Origin: OLB6 sp964493635
Lineage (GTDB): Bacteria > Bacteroidota > Ignavibacteria > Kapaibacteriales > Kapaibacteriaceae
Length of the DNA: 45,448 nt
NCBI GenBank assembly: GCA_964493635.1
Contig: CAZBOW010000016.1
Coordinates: 1 to 45,448 of the forward strand
Direction of reading: 5' to 3'
Of this stretch, positions 18,172 to 26,012 are shown in pieces (within the stretch, counting starts at the first letter, position 1; each line of letters opens with the position of its first letter). The notes under the pieces were generated by a model. It made no database searches. It saw only the letters and a list, made by a program, of their open reading frames with translations, and was not told where the DNA came from. A program made the position numbers and the translations under genes.

Positions 18172-19275
18172 ATGCCATCGGCATCCCAGATAGCATCAGC
18201 GGCATTGCGGGTCGCAGAGGTACGCGCATCCATGCGAGCCCAAAAAATCGATGGGTTGGTCATTACCGACCTGCCATCGATACGGTACTTGTTTGGATTT
18301 TCCGGATCATCGGCTGTGGTGATCTTGGGACGGAAGACCGCGACGTTCGTCACCAACGACCTCTACACCGTTCAGGTGGAACAGGAAGTGGTGCAACTCC
18401 CCGGTACCCGTATTGTGATCGACCGTAATGTATGGCAGGCGGTGCGGCAGGCAGGAATTGGTGCGTCGATGAAGGTTGTGGGCTACGATGCTACCCGCAC
18501 AACGGTGGCCGCACTACCAGCCATGAAGAAGGGCTTGGCGCCGGCAAAGCTGGTAGACGTTGGTGATCTTCTCAGCCCGGTAACCCAGGTAAAAACAAAG
18601 GCAGAGATTACGTCAATCAGCAAGGCAGCGGCTATTGCATCGCAAGCCTACGAACGCATGCTTGGCATTGTCTCCCCGGGAATGACGGAGCACCAAGTAG
18701 CCACCTATTTGGCGGCGACGACGCGCGAGTTGGGTTCTGAAAAAGATGCCTTTGATATCATTGTGGTTGCCGGAGCACGCAGTGCTATGCCCCACGGTCG
18801 CGCCTCGCATGCCAAGATCAAGCGCGGTGATGTGATCACGGTGGACTTTGGCTGCACCGTCAACGGCCTGCACAGCGACATGACCCGTACGTTCTGCGTC
18901 GGCGTGCCACGGAAGGACGTTGTGGATGTCTTCGCTGTCCTCTACGATGCCCATCTGAACGCCTTAGACGCCGCTGTCGCGGGAGTGGGTGCTGCGGCCT
19001 TGGATGCTGCGGCGCGTTCGATTATCGAGCGGGCCGGATATGGAGAGTACTTCAAGCACTCTCTGGGCCATGGCCTTGGCTACGAGGTGCACGAGAATCC
19101 ACGCATTTCCTGGGCCAACAAGGACGGCATCGTTCCCGAGAACTCCGTTATCACCATCGAGCCGGGTATCTACCTGCCCGGACGATTCGGGATGCGAATC
19201 GAGGACGACGTGCATGTCCGCCGCAACGGATCCAAGATCCTCACCACGGCTCCCCGCGAGCTGGTTGTTGTATAG
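18172..19275 (+). CDS. M24 family Xaa-Pro aminopeptidase
   Basis: A 367-residue metallopeptidase with the creatinase N-terminal domain (about 1-130, IRYLFGFSGSSAVVILG) and the pita-bread catalytic domain. The five metal ligands can be read: two Asp in VDFGCTVNGLHSDMTRTF, His in HSLGHGLGYEVHE, and Glu in ITIEPGIYLPG and GMRIEDDV. The HGRAS histidine that helps catalysis is also present. It would release N-terminal residues before proline in the cytoplasm. The start has AAGGA six bases upstream. The glycosyltransferase follows after 11 bp. Confidence 0.92.
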   Translation: MPSASQIASAALRVAEVRASMRAQKIDGLVITDLPSIRYLFGFSGSSAVVILGRKTATFVTNDLYTVQVEQEVVQLPGTRIVIDRNVWQAVRQAGIGASMKVVGYDATRTTVAALPAMKKGLAPAKLVDVGDLLSPVTQVKTKAEITSISKAAAIASQAYERMLGIVSPGMTEHQVATYLAATTRELGSEKDAFDIIVVAGARSAMPHGRASHAKIKRGDVITVDFGCTVNGLHSDMTRTFCVGVPRKDVVDVFAVLYDAHLNALDAAVAGVGAAALDAAARSIIERAGYGEYFKHSLGHGLGYEVHENPRISWANKDGIVPENSVITIEPGIYLPGRFGMRIEDDVHVRRNGSKILTTAPRELVVV

Positions 19276-19286
19276 ATCGCTGACGA

Positions 19287-20579
19287 ATGACACAGCACTC
19301 CGTTCTCGTGCTGGCCTACTACTTCCCGCCGATGGGGTTGAGTGGCGTACAGCGCGTCGCAAAATTTGTCAAGTACCTCCCCGAGTTTGGCTGGCAACCC
19401 CACGTGCTCACCACCGGGCCGACGGCCTACTATGCGCACGACCCTACCCTCCTGGAAGAGTTTCACGGCAGGGACATCGTCGTTACGCGCACGGCTGGGT
19501 CGGATCCCAATAGCACTCTTGCGGCGAAGGGCACCATGAAGATGCCACGGGAGAGTATCCGCAAGGTTCTTAGCGCCGTGAGCAACACGCTGATCATCCC
19601 GGATAACAAGCGCGGATGGGCCCGAAGGGCCTACACGGTGGCTAAGGAGTTGATGCAGACGGCCCACTTCGACATGATCTTTGTCTCCGGCCCACCGTTT
19701 TCAGCAATGATGGCTGGTGCCCAGCTGAGTTCAGAAACAGGAATTCCGCTGGTGGTGGACTATCGCGATCTGTGGTACGGCAATCAGTTTCACACCTATC
19801 CAACGGTGTGGCACCGACAGCAGCACCAGAAGATGGAGCATCACGTTCTGGCTCGCGCCTCAAAAATCACGTGCACCAACCGACGCATCAAAGAGAAGTT
19901 GCTGAACACCTACCGGCACCTGGAGTTCAACGACGTTGTGATTCTGCCACACGGCTATGATCTCGACGATCTGCAGTCCACGCAGCCGCGGCCAGCGGGC
20001 GATCCCTCCACGGGAACAGCCTTTCGCCTTACCTACACCGGCATCTTCTACGACGTGGTCACGCCGATCCCGATGTTCAAAGCAGTACGTAAACTCCTGC
20101 AGACGCGTCCGGAGATGCGATTGGAGTTGCACTTTGCCGGCATCCTGCGCGACGAGTACAAGCGATCAGCAAAGCGGATGGGACTGGAAGGCATCGTGGT
20201 TGACCACGGCTATCTGCCGCACCGTCAGTCGGTACAACTCCTTCAGGAGTCCGACGCACTCTGGATGATGGTGGGCAACACGCGCAATGCCGATACGATT
20301 TCCAGCGGGAAACTCTACGAGTACTTTGGAACACAGAAGCCGTTGCTCGTGTCGGTTCCGGAGGGGGCTCTCCGCAAGGACGCCGAGCGGTATGGAGCAG
20401 CGTGGCTAACGGAGCCGGACAATGTTGATGCCATTGCGACGGCTATCTCGGAAATGTACGACCACTGGCAACGCCGACGAATCATCACGCCTGATCAGGA
20501 TTTTGTGCGTTCCTTTGATCGACGCACCATCACCGGCGACCTCGCCCGGGTGCTTGCAGGATGCCTACGCGTGACATGA
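19287..20579 (+). CDS. glycosyltransferase (GT4-like, GT-B fold)
   Basis: A 430-residue cytoplasmic glycosyltransferase. The N-terminal domain starts with the typical VLVLAYYFPPMGLSGVQRVAKF and contains VVDYRDLWYGN. The C-terminal domain has RLTYTGIFYDV, VVDHGYLPHRQSVQLLQESD and the donor-binding SSGKLYEYFGTQKPLL (Glu of the EX7E-like region). This architecture occurs in Bacteroidota capsule and exopolysaccharide enzymes. Donor and acceptor are unknown. It closes the plus-strand run atpD-atpC-guaB-peptidase-GT, and its stop overlaps the convergent transporter gene by 15 bp. Confidence 0.85.
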   Translation: MTQHSVLVLAYYFPPMGLSGVQRVAKFVKYLPEFGWQPHVLTTGPTAYYAHDPTLLEEFHGRDIVVTRTAGSDPNSTLAAKGTMKMPRESIRKVLSAVSNTLIIPDNKRGWARRAYTVAKELMQTAHFDMIFVSGPPFSAMMAGAQLSSETGIPLVVDYRDLWYGNQFHTYPTVWHRQQHQKMEHHVLARASKITCTNRRIKEKLLNTYRHLEFNDVVILPHGYDLDDLQSTQPRPAGDPSTGTAFRLTYTGIFYDVVTPIPMFKAVRKLLQTRPEMRLELHFAGILRDEYKRSAKRMGLEGIVVDHGYLPHRQSVQLLQESDALWMMVGNTRNADTISSGKLYEYFGTQKPLLVSVPEGALRKDAERYGAAWLTEPDNVDAIATAISEMYDHWQRRRIITPDQDFVRSFDRRTITGDLARVLAGCLRVT

Positions 20580-21209
20580 GTCATCGGAGCAGCACGTACC
20601 GTTCCGCGCTTTTTCGAAGCACTCCCGTCCCTCGTTCCACGAATACCACGCCAGCCCTAGGGCACCGATGGCGTCGACGTAGCCGATTCCGGTGATGGAA
20701 AACAGCACGCTGGAAACAAGCAGGACAATCGACATCCGTAAACACACGCGCGAGCAGTTCGCATCGGCAAGGATCGGTGCGCTCTCCAGCGCCGTACCCA
20801 CGGAAATCTTTGCGCGGATGAGTGCCCACATAAAGCTGATCGAGATCAACGAGATCACAACGCCAGGAATGGTGGTCTCTGGGCTGTGCCCATACACGAC
20901 CGACAAGGTGGCGGTGGTCACCAGCAGAACAACCAACGCATAGAATGCCACACCAGTAACTCGAAGAGCCGTCCGCTCGAACTGATCGCGCTCTGCCGTG
21001 CCATGCTTGCGTAACCGGCCAACATAGTGCACAATTCCAATGGCCGACACCACTTCGATCATGGAATCAGCACCAAATCCAAAGAGGGCTACGGCTTCGT
21101 CTTCCAAACCGAACCACATCGACACGTAGCCTTCGAGCACATTATACACCATCGTAGCGACCGCAAGCCACCATGCTCGATTCCAGAGATATGAAGATGT
21201 GATGGTCAT
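20565..21209 (-). CDS. small cation transporter (CDF-like)
   Basis: A 214-residue membrane protein with about five or six hydrophobic segments. FGADSMIEVVSAIGIVHY and ILADANCSRVCLRMSIVLLVSS resemble the metal-binding helices of cation diffusion facilitators, where Asp and neighbouring residues bind Zn, Fe or Mn. VDAIGALGLAWYSWNEGRE is also typical of this short family. The usual cytoplasmic C-terminal domain is absent; instead the protein ends in a metal-binding-looking CCSDDSCHA. Its ATG overlaps the stop of the EtfD-like gene (21206-21209), and both run on the minus strand. As transcription runs from high to low coordinates, the EtfD-like gene is upstream. Confidence 0.7.
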   Translation of the reverse strand: MTITSSYLWNRAWWLAVATMVYNVLEGYVSMWFGLEDEAVALFGFGADSMIEVVSAIGIVHYVGRLRKHGTAERDQFERTALRVTGVAFYALVVLLVTTATLSVVYGHSPETTIPGVVISLISISFMWALIRAKISVGTALESAPILADANCSRVCLRMSIVLLVSSVLFSITGIGYVDAIGALGLAWYSWNEGRECFEKARNGTCCSDDSCHA

Positions 21210-23248
21210 GCCACAACATGCTCACGGACGATCTCGGAAATGTCACGCACCTGAACCGTGTCGACCTTATCGGCGGCCTTGACGCCGTCGGTAATCATGG
21301 TTGTGCAGAAGGGGCAATTCACGGCAATCGTCTCGGCACCGGTTGCAAGCAGCTCCTCGGTACGAACAACGTTGACGCGGTCGCCAACAACCTCCTCCAT
21401 GAACATCCTACCGCCGCCGGCGCCGCAACAGAGTCCGCGGTCCTTGTTTCGCTGTGGCTCGATAATGCTCAGTCCAGGAATTGCCTCGATGGCAGCGCGC
21501 GGAGCCTCGTATTCGTCGTTATACCTGCCAAGGTAGCACGAGTCGTGGTACGTCACCGCTGCTGTTGAAGCCTTTTGCCGATCGATCTTTAGGCGGCCCG
21601 AATCAATCAAGTCCTTGATGAACTGCGTGTGGTGAACCACCTCGGCGCGGTATCCAAACTCCGGATACTCGTTGGCCAGGGTGTTGAAACAATGCGGACA
21701 CGTGGTCACGATCTTCGTTACCCCGTATCGTGTGAAGGTTTCGATGTTCGTTTTCGTGAGCGCGTCGGCCAAGTATTCGTTTCCGGTGCGACGTGCCACG
21801 TCGCCGGTGCAGTTCTCTTCGGTACCAAGGATGCGGAACTCGACGCCGGCAATCTGCATCAGCTCGGCAAAGGAGCGGGAGATCTTCTTCGCGCGGTCGT
21901 CATAGGATCCAGCACAGCCCACCCAGAACAAGACGTCCATGGTGGAATCTTCAGCGGCAGTTTTGATTCCCAAGCCCTCGGCCCACTGAGCCCGGTCGGA
22001 CTGGGCGAAGCCTCCCCATGGCACGGCGTTGGTTTCCATATTGCCGTAGATGTCCGGTAGGAGTGCCGACTCCTCATTGAAAGCCGACTCCATCATCACC
22101 ATGCTGCGGCGCATGCCAACGATCGCTGGTACATGCTCGATGTTAACCGGACACTCCTGCATACAGGCTCCGCAGGTAGTACATGCCCACAGGGCGTCGG
22201 GTGAAACGTAGTCACCGATGAGTTTCTTATCCCAAACCGCCTGTTCCTGTTCGGTGAGCTCCAGTCCAGCATTCTTCTTCTGAATGAGCGGGGCCTTGTC
22301 CATCGTACGGTCGTGGATGGCAACAATCACTCCACGGGGGTCGAGAACCTTACCGGTTTGATTGGCCGGACAGACGCTGGTACAACGTCCGCAGTGCGTG
22401 CAGGTATAGCCGTCAAGGAGTGTCTTCCAGGTAAAGTCCTCGATGTCGACCACGCCAAATGTTTCCGCCCCTTCCGCTTCGAAGTCAATCGGCTGCATGG
22501 CATTGCTGGGAGAAATCGGTCCAAGGAAGACATTTGGTATCGACGTCAGGACGTGCAGGTGCTTGGAGTACGGCAAGTAGTTCATGAAGGCAAGGATCAG
22601 CACGGCATGCAGCCACCACGCCGTGTGGAACAGGATGGCTCCACCATCGGACCCCACATCAGATCCCATGATGCTGGCAAGCCCCTTACCAACCGGACCG
22701 GAGAAGGGGCGCACGGCCCACGAGAAATCTGCACCGGTAACGGATTCCCGCAATCCATTCTGCACGAACAGCGAGGTCACAATCATGAAGATGGTCAACA
22801 GGATCATGCCGGCTTCCACTTTTTCGCCTTCCACTTGCAGGCGCTTAACCTTGGTTACATAGCGGCGCCAGAGCGACATGACCGTTCCGAGCATAATCAG
22901 CACACAGAACACGTCCGTCAGCACCGTAATGGCAGAGTACACGGGCCCAAGGAAGTTGAACGACCATCCCTCGTGCAAACCTTCCAGGACCATCTCCGCT
23001 GCGGAGAAGAGCAGGATCAAAAACCCCCAGAAGATCATCGCATGAATCGGACCAGCAGCCCTATCGCGCAGGATCTTACTCTGGCCGAAACCTACCACCA
23101 GGGTTGTTCGGATGCGCTCTCCAAGATGGTCGAGGCGGTTGGTTGGTTGCGCCATCTTCAAATAGCCAATCAATCTGCGGGCACTAGTAGCAAACACGCC
23201 AAGTGCCGTGAGAAAGACTGCAACGAAGATGTAGTTATGAAGCTCCAT
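21206..23248 (-). CDS. membrane-bound (Fe-S) oxidoreductase, EtfD/HdrD-like
   Basis: A 680-residue fusion of a membrane cytochrome-like domain and heterodisulfide-reductase-like modules. Residues 1-240 hold about five or six hydrophobic helices with conserved His. Two [4Fe-4S] motifs follow: CTHCGRCTSVCP (C283, C286, C289, C293) and CTTCGACMQECP (C356, C359, C362, C366). Two CCG domains come next, around C445/C517/C520 and C571/CCGAGGG (C607-C608)/C645/C648. This is the layout of EtfD, which takes electrons from ETF to the quinone pool in acyl-CoA oxidation; HdrD or GlpC-like roles are alternatives. The start MELHNYIF avoids an unlikely upstream extension. It diverges from the CoA-transferase. 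Confidence 0.85.
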   Translation of the reverse strand: MELHNYIFVAVFLTALGVFATSARRLIGYLKMAQPTNRLDHLGERIRTTLVVGFGQSKILRDRAAGPIHAMIFWGFLILLFSAAEMVLEGLHEGWSFNFLGPVYSAITVLTDVFCVLIMLGTVMSLWRRYVTKVKRLQVEGEKVEAGMILLTIFMIVTSLFVQNGLRESVTGADFSWAVRPFSGPVGKGLASIMGSDVGSDGGAILFHTAWWLHAVLILAFMNYLPYSKHLHVLTSIPNVFLGPISPSNAMQPIDFEAEGAETFGVVDIEDFTWKTLLDGYTCTHCGRCTSVCPANQTGKVLDPRGVIVAIHDRTMDKAPLIQKKNAGLELTEQEQAVWDKKLIGDYVSPDALWACTTCGACMQECPVNIEHVPAIVGMRRSMVMMESAFNEESALLPDIYGNMETNAVPWGGFAQSDRAQWAEGLGIKTAAEDSTMDVLFWVGCAGSYDDRAKKISRSFAELMQIAGVEFRILGTEENCTGDVARRTGNEYLADALTKTNIETFTRYGVTKIVTTCPHCFNTLANEYPEFGYRAEVVHHTQFIKDLIDSGRLKIDRQKASTAAVTYHDSCYLGRYNDEYEAPRAAIEAIPGLSIIEPQRNKDRGLCCGAGGGRMFMEEVVGDRVNVVRTEELLATGAETIAVNCPFCTTMITDGVKAADKVDTVQVRDISEIVREHVVA

Positions 23249-23301
23249 GAAGGCGTCCGATGTAAGGTGATGAGCCGGTTTGGTGATACCCGGAAAACAC
23301 C

Positions 23302-23309
23302 GAAAAATA
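23302..23309 (-). promoter_or_regulatory. possible -7 element of the EtfD-like gene (TATTTTTC)
   Basis: On the minus strand TATTTTTC has one mismatch to TAnnTTTG, about 53 bp before the ATG at 23248. It is a weaker match than the divergent element at 23344. Confidence 0.3.
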
Positions 23310-23343
23310 CCAAACAGTGCCACAACCACTGCAGTGGATGCCC

Positions 23344-23351
23344 TAGCTTTG
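23344..23351 (+). promoter_or_regulatory. -7 element of the CoA-transferase gene (TAGCTTTG)
   Basis: TAGCTTTG is an exact TAnnTTTG match 20 bp before the ATG at 23372, followed by the ribosome-binding site GGGAGAAG. The leader would be short. Confidence 0.5.
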
Positions 23352-23371
23352 TACCACCTAAGGGAGAAGAC

Positions 23372-24649
23372 ATGAAACGCTCGGTGTCAGCGGAAGAAGC
23401 TATTTCGGCGATTCAATCAGGACATCGCCTCTACCTCCACAGTATAGCGGCCGTACCGCACGTGCTGATCACCGAGCTCATGCATCAGGCGCATCGGTTA
23501 CGTAATGTGGAAATCGTGCACTTGCATACCGAGGGGCCAGCCCCCTACGCCGAACCGGAGTTTGCCGAGAACTTTCGCGTGAACTGCCTGTTCATTGGCG
23601 GGAACATGCGTCGGGCTGTGCAGGAGGGCCGGGCCGACTACACTCCCGTGTTTCTTTCGGAGATCCCATCACTGTTCTACAGTAACCAGCTGGACATCGA
23701 CGTCGCGCTGATTCAGGTTTCCCCGCCTGATGCTCACGGATACTGTTCGCTCGGGGTAACCGTCGAGGCGGCCCACGCAGCCCTGCACTCGGCGCGGATT
23801 GTGATTGCTCAGATTAATCCCAACATGCCGCGAACGCACGGTGATGCCTTAGTACATCACGAGAAACTCACCTATATGGTGGAGGTCGACGTTCCCCTGC
23901 CTGAGGCCTCCCGTCCGGAGCTCTCGTCGATTGAGGAGTCGATCGGTAGACACGTGGCGGGGCTTGTGGAAGATGGAGCAACGCTTCAAATGGGCATTGG
24001 TGCCATTCCTGATGCCGTGCTGACACAGCTTAGCCACCACCGCGACCTTGGCGTCCACACCGAAATGTTCAGCGACGGCCTGATCGACCTGATCGAACAG
24101 GGCGTGGTCACGAATGCCCACAAGAAAAAGCATCCTCACAAGGTGGTGGCCACGTTTGTGATGGGAACCAAGCGGGTGTACGACTTCATCCACGATAATC
24201 CGTTGATTGCCATGCTGGATGTGGCCTACACCAACAACCCCATGGTGATTGCACGCAATCCCAAGGTCACGGCCATCAACTCGGCCATCGAGGTAGATAT
24301 CACCGGACAGATCAGTTCGGATTCCATTGGTACCCTGCCGTATTCGGGAGTCGGTGGCCAAGTGGACTTTATTCGCGGAGCTTCGCTTAGCCAGGGTGGT
24401 AAGCCGATCATTGCCCTTCCCTCACGTACGTCATCGGGAATCAGTCGGATTACCACGATGCTGAAACCTGGGGCTGGAGTTGTTACGACACGGGCTCACG
24501 CTCACTGGATCGTGACGGAATACGGCACAGCATATGTGCACGGAAAAACACTACGCCAGCGGGCTGAAGCGTTAATTGCGCTTGCCCATCCCGATGATCG
24601 GGAGCGCCTGGCGCGCGAAACACGCGACCAGTGGAAACTACGAGTGTAA
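23372..24649 (+). CDS. acetyl-CoA hydrolase/transferase family protein (4-hydroxybutyrate CoA-transferase-like)
   Basis: A 425-residue CoA-transferase. It would move CoA between acetate and another carboxylic acid such as butyrate, 4-hydroxybutyrate or succinate. Family motifs include VSPPDAHGYCSLGVTVE, LQMGIGAIPDAVL, the catalytic Glu in GVHTEMFSDGLIDL (E231) and GVGGQVDFIRGASLSQGGK. The C-terminus WIVTEYGTAYVHGKTLRQRA is canonical. The frame is open far upstream, but that part is antisense to the EtfD-like gene; the ATG at 23372 has GGGAG eight bases before it. The GWxTD gene follows after 12 bp. Exact acyl specificity is not readable. Confidence 0.88.
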   Translation: MKRSVSAEEAISAIQSGHRLYLHSIAAVPHVLITELMHQAHRLRNVEIVHLHTEGPAPYAEPEFAENFRVNCLFIGGNMRRAVQEGRADYTPVFLSEIPSLFYSNQLDIDVALIQVSPPDAHGYCSLGVTVEAAHAALHSARIVIAQINPNMPRTHGDALVHHEKLTYMVEVDVPLPEASRPELSSIEESIGRHVAGLVEDGATLQMGIGAIPDAVLTQLSHHRDLGVHTEMFSDGLIDLIEQGVVTNAHKKKHPHKVVATFVMGTKRVYDFIHDNPLIAMLDVAYTNNPMVIARNPKVTAINSAIEVDITGQISSDSIGTLPYSGVGGQVDFIRGASLSQGGKPIIALPSRTSSGISRITTMLKPGAGVVTTRAHAHWIVTEYGTAYVHGKTLRQRAEALIALAHPDDRERLARETRDQWKLRV

Positions 24650-24661
24650 CCAGGAAGAGGT

Positions 24662-25948
24662 ATGAGCGCTGCATCTCATCTACGACGGATCTGTGCCGTG
24701 ATGGCAGCGGGCACGATACTACCCGTACCTGCCATGCAGGCACAGGTTCTCTCGGATGCCATCATGACCCGTGGCTCCGAGCTCTCCGGAAAGGAGCATC
24801 TGGACCTGTACGTCGCCGTTCCCTACAGGGCTGTCACGTTTCAGGAGCTCAACAGCGCCTACGCCGCCCAATTCACCATCAACATCGTCATGCGCGATCT
24901 GATGGGGCGCCGGGTGGCCGACACGACCCTCACGCGCAACGCCGTGTGCTCCACGTATGCGGAGTCGCAAGGGGCTTCCGGTATGGCCGATGTGGCCATG
25001 GTTCGCTTTCCCCTGCAGCCAACAACGGTGCGGTATGAGCTGACCGTACGTGATGGCTTCTCACGGCAGTTCTATCAGTCGAGCGATACCGTGGAGATTC
25101 CCGACTATTCCAACACCCCGGAGTTGTCGTCGGTCCTATTTCTCACCGACGTAGAACAGCGTGGTAACCGCTTTGCCGGTACTCCCCTTGTGGGCGGCAG
25201 GGTGTGGTCGGATCAGCAGCTGTTTGCCTTTTTTGAATACTACGACGACCAACTTCCGCAAACCACTGCCTTTCGATGGTACATTGCCGATGCCGACGGG
25301 AAACGTCTGGGTAGCGGACTATCGGAAGCTCAGCAGATCTCTGAACGTCGCAGTCAGCACTTTGTGGCCCTGCGGTCGGTAACACCAGGACGCCCAGGAT
25401 CCTACCGATTTGTACTGGCTGCGCATCCGGTCGTGGATGGAGTAGTAGACACCACACGGGTTCTTGCGCGCCGAGAGCGGTCCTACGTTGTTCCCCGTTC
25501 GGCGGCGGCGTCGTCCGTGGCTGACCTGCCCAAGGCAATTCGTCAGATGGTCTACGTTGCCGACGGTGACGTGATCGACGCACTGCAGGCCATTGATGAC
25601 CCCGTACGCCAGCAATCGGAGTTCGACGCCTTCTGGAAGCGCTTGGACCCAAGTCCGGCGACGGCCACCAACGAGGCGTTTACCGAGTACTATGCGCGGG
25701 TTGCCACGGCAAACGAGCGCTTCCGATCCTACGCCGAGGGATGGCAGACGGATATGGGCAGAGTCTACATCGTGTACGGAGAGCCCCTTACCATCCAGCA
25801 GTTCACCTCTCAAGGCGGAATGGTTGTGGCGGTGCGGTGGACGTACCCGAACAACCAAACATTCACCTTTGAAGACCCATCGGGCTTCGGGGATTACCGC
25901 TTGCGCTCCGGCTTCCCTCCGCGCGCCCGCTACGAGTACGGCCGCTGA
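24662..25948 (+). CDS. GWxTD domain-containing protein
   Basis: A 428-residue exported protein of unknown function. Residues 1-28 look like a signal peptide ending in MQAQ. Most of the chain is beta-rich. The C-terminal region holds FWKRLDPSP, a helix with EYYARVATANERF, and the signature EGWQTDMGRVYIVYGEP (about 360), which defines the GWxTD domain found mainly in Bacteroidota, Chlorobi and Acidobacteria. A ribosome-binding site AGGAAGAGG precedes the ATG. The gene is probably co-transcribed with the CoA-transferase, but I see no functional link. A hairpin lies just after the stop. Confidence 0.85.
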   Translation: MSAASHLRRICAVMAAGTILPVPAMQAQVLSDAIMTRGSELSGKEHLDLYVAVPYRAVTFQELNSAYAAQFTINIVMRDLMGRRVADTTLTRNAVCSTYAESQGASGMADVAMVRFPLQPTTVRYELTVRDGFSRQFYQSSDTVEIPDYSNTPELSSVLFLTDVEQRGNRFAGTPLVGGRVWSDQQLFAFFEYYDDQLPQTTAFRWYIADADGKRLGSGLSEAQQISERRSQHFVALRSVTPGRPGSYRFVLAAHPVVDGVVDTTRVLARRERSYVVPRSAAASSVADLPKAIRQMVYVADGDVIDALQAIDDPVRQQSEFDAFWKRLDPSPATATNEAFTEYYARVATANERFRSYAEGWQTDMGRVYIVYGEPLTIQQFTSQGGMVVAVRWTYPNNQTFTFEDPSGFGDYRLRSGFPPRARYEYGR

Positions 25949-25954
25949 AAACGA

Positions 25955-25988
25955 GCAGCGGCTCCCTCCACAAGGAGAGAGCCGCTGC
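25955..25988. terminator. strong hairpin terminator between convergent genes
   Basis: GCAGCGGCTC (25955-25964) pairs perfectly with GAGCCGCTGC (25979-25988). After one mismatch the stem continues CTCC/GGAG around an ACAA loop. T-rich sequence follows on the minus strand (TCGTTTTC) and an A-run flanks the other side. It sits between the convergent stops of the GWxTD gene and the Omp28-like gene and could serve both. Confidence 0.75.
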
Positions 25989-26012
25989 AAAAAGATCGTT
26001 GGTAGCGTGCGC

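Noticed and set aside
22313..23371. N-terminal extension of the CoA-transferase frame by 353 codons.
   Set aside because: The extension is antisense to the EtfD-like gene; the family starts at MKRSVSAEEA, with a ribosome-binding site and promoter element there.
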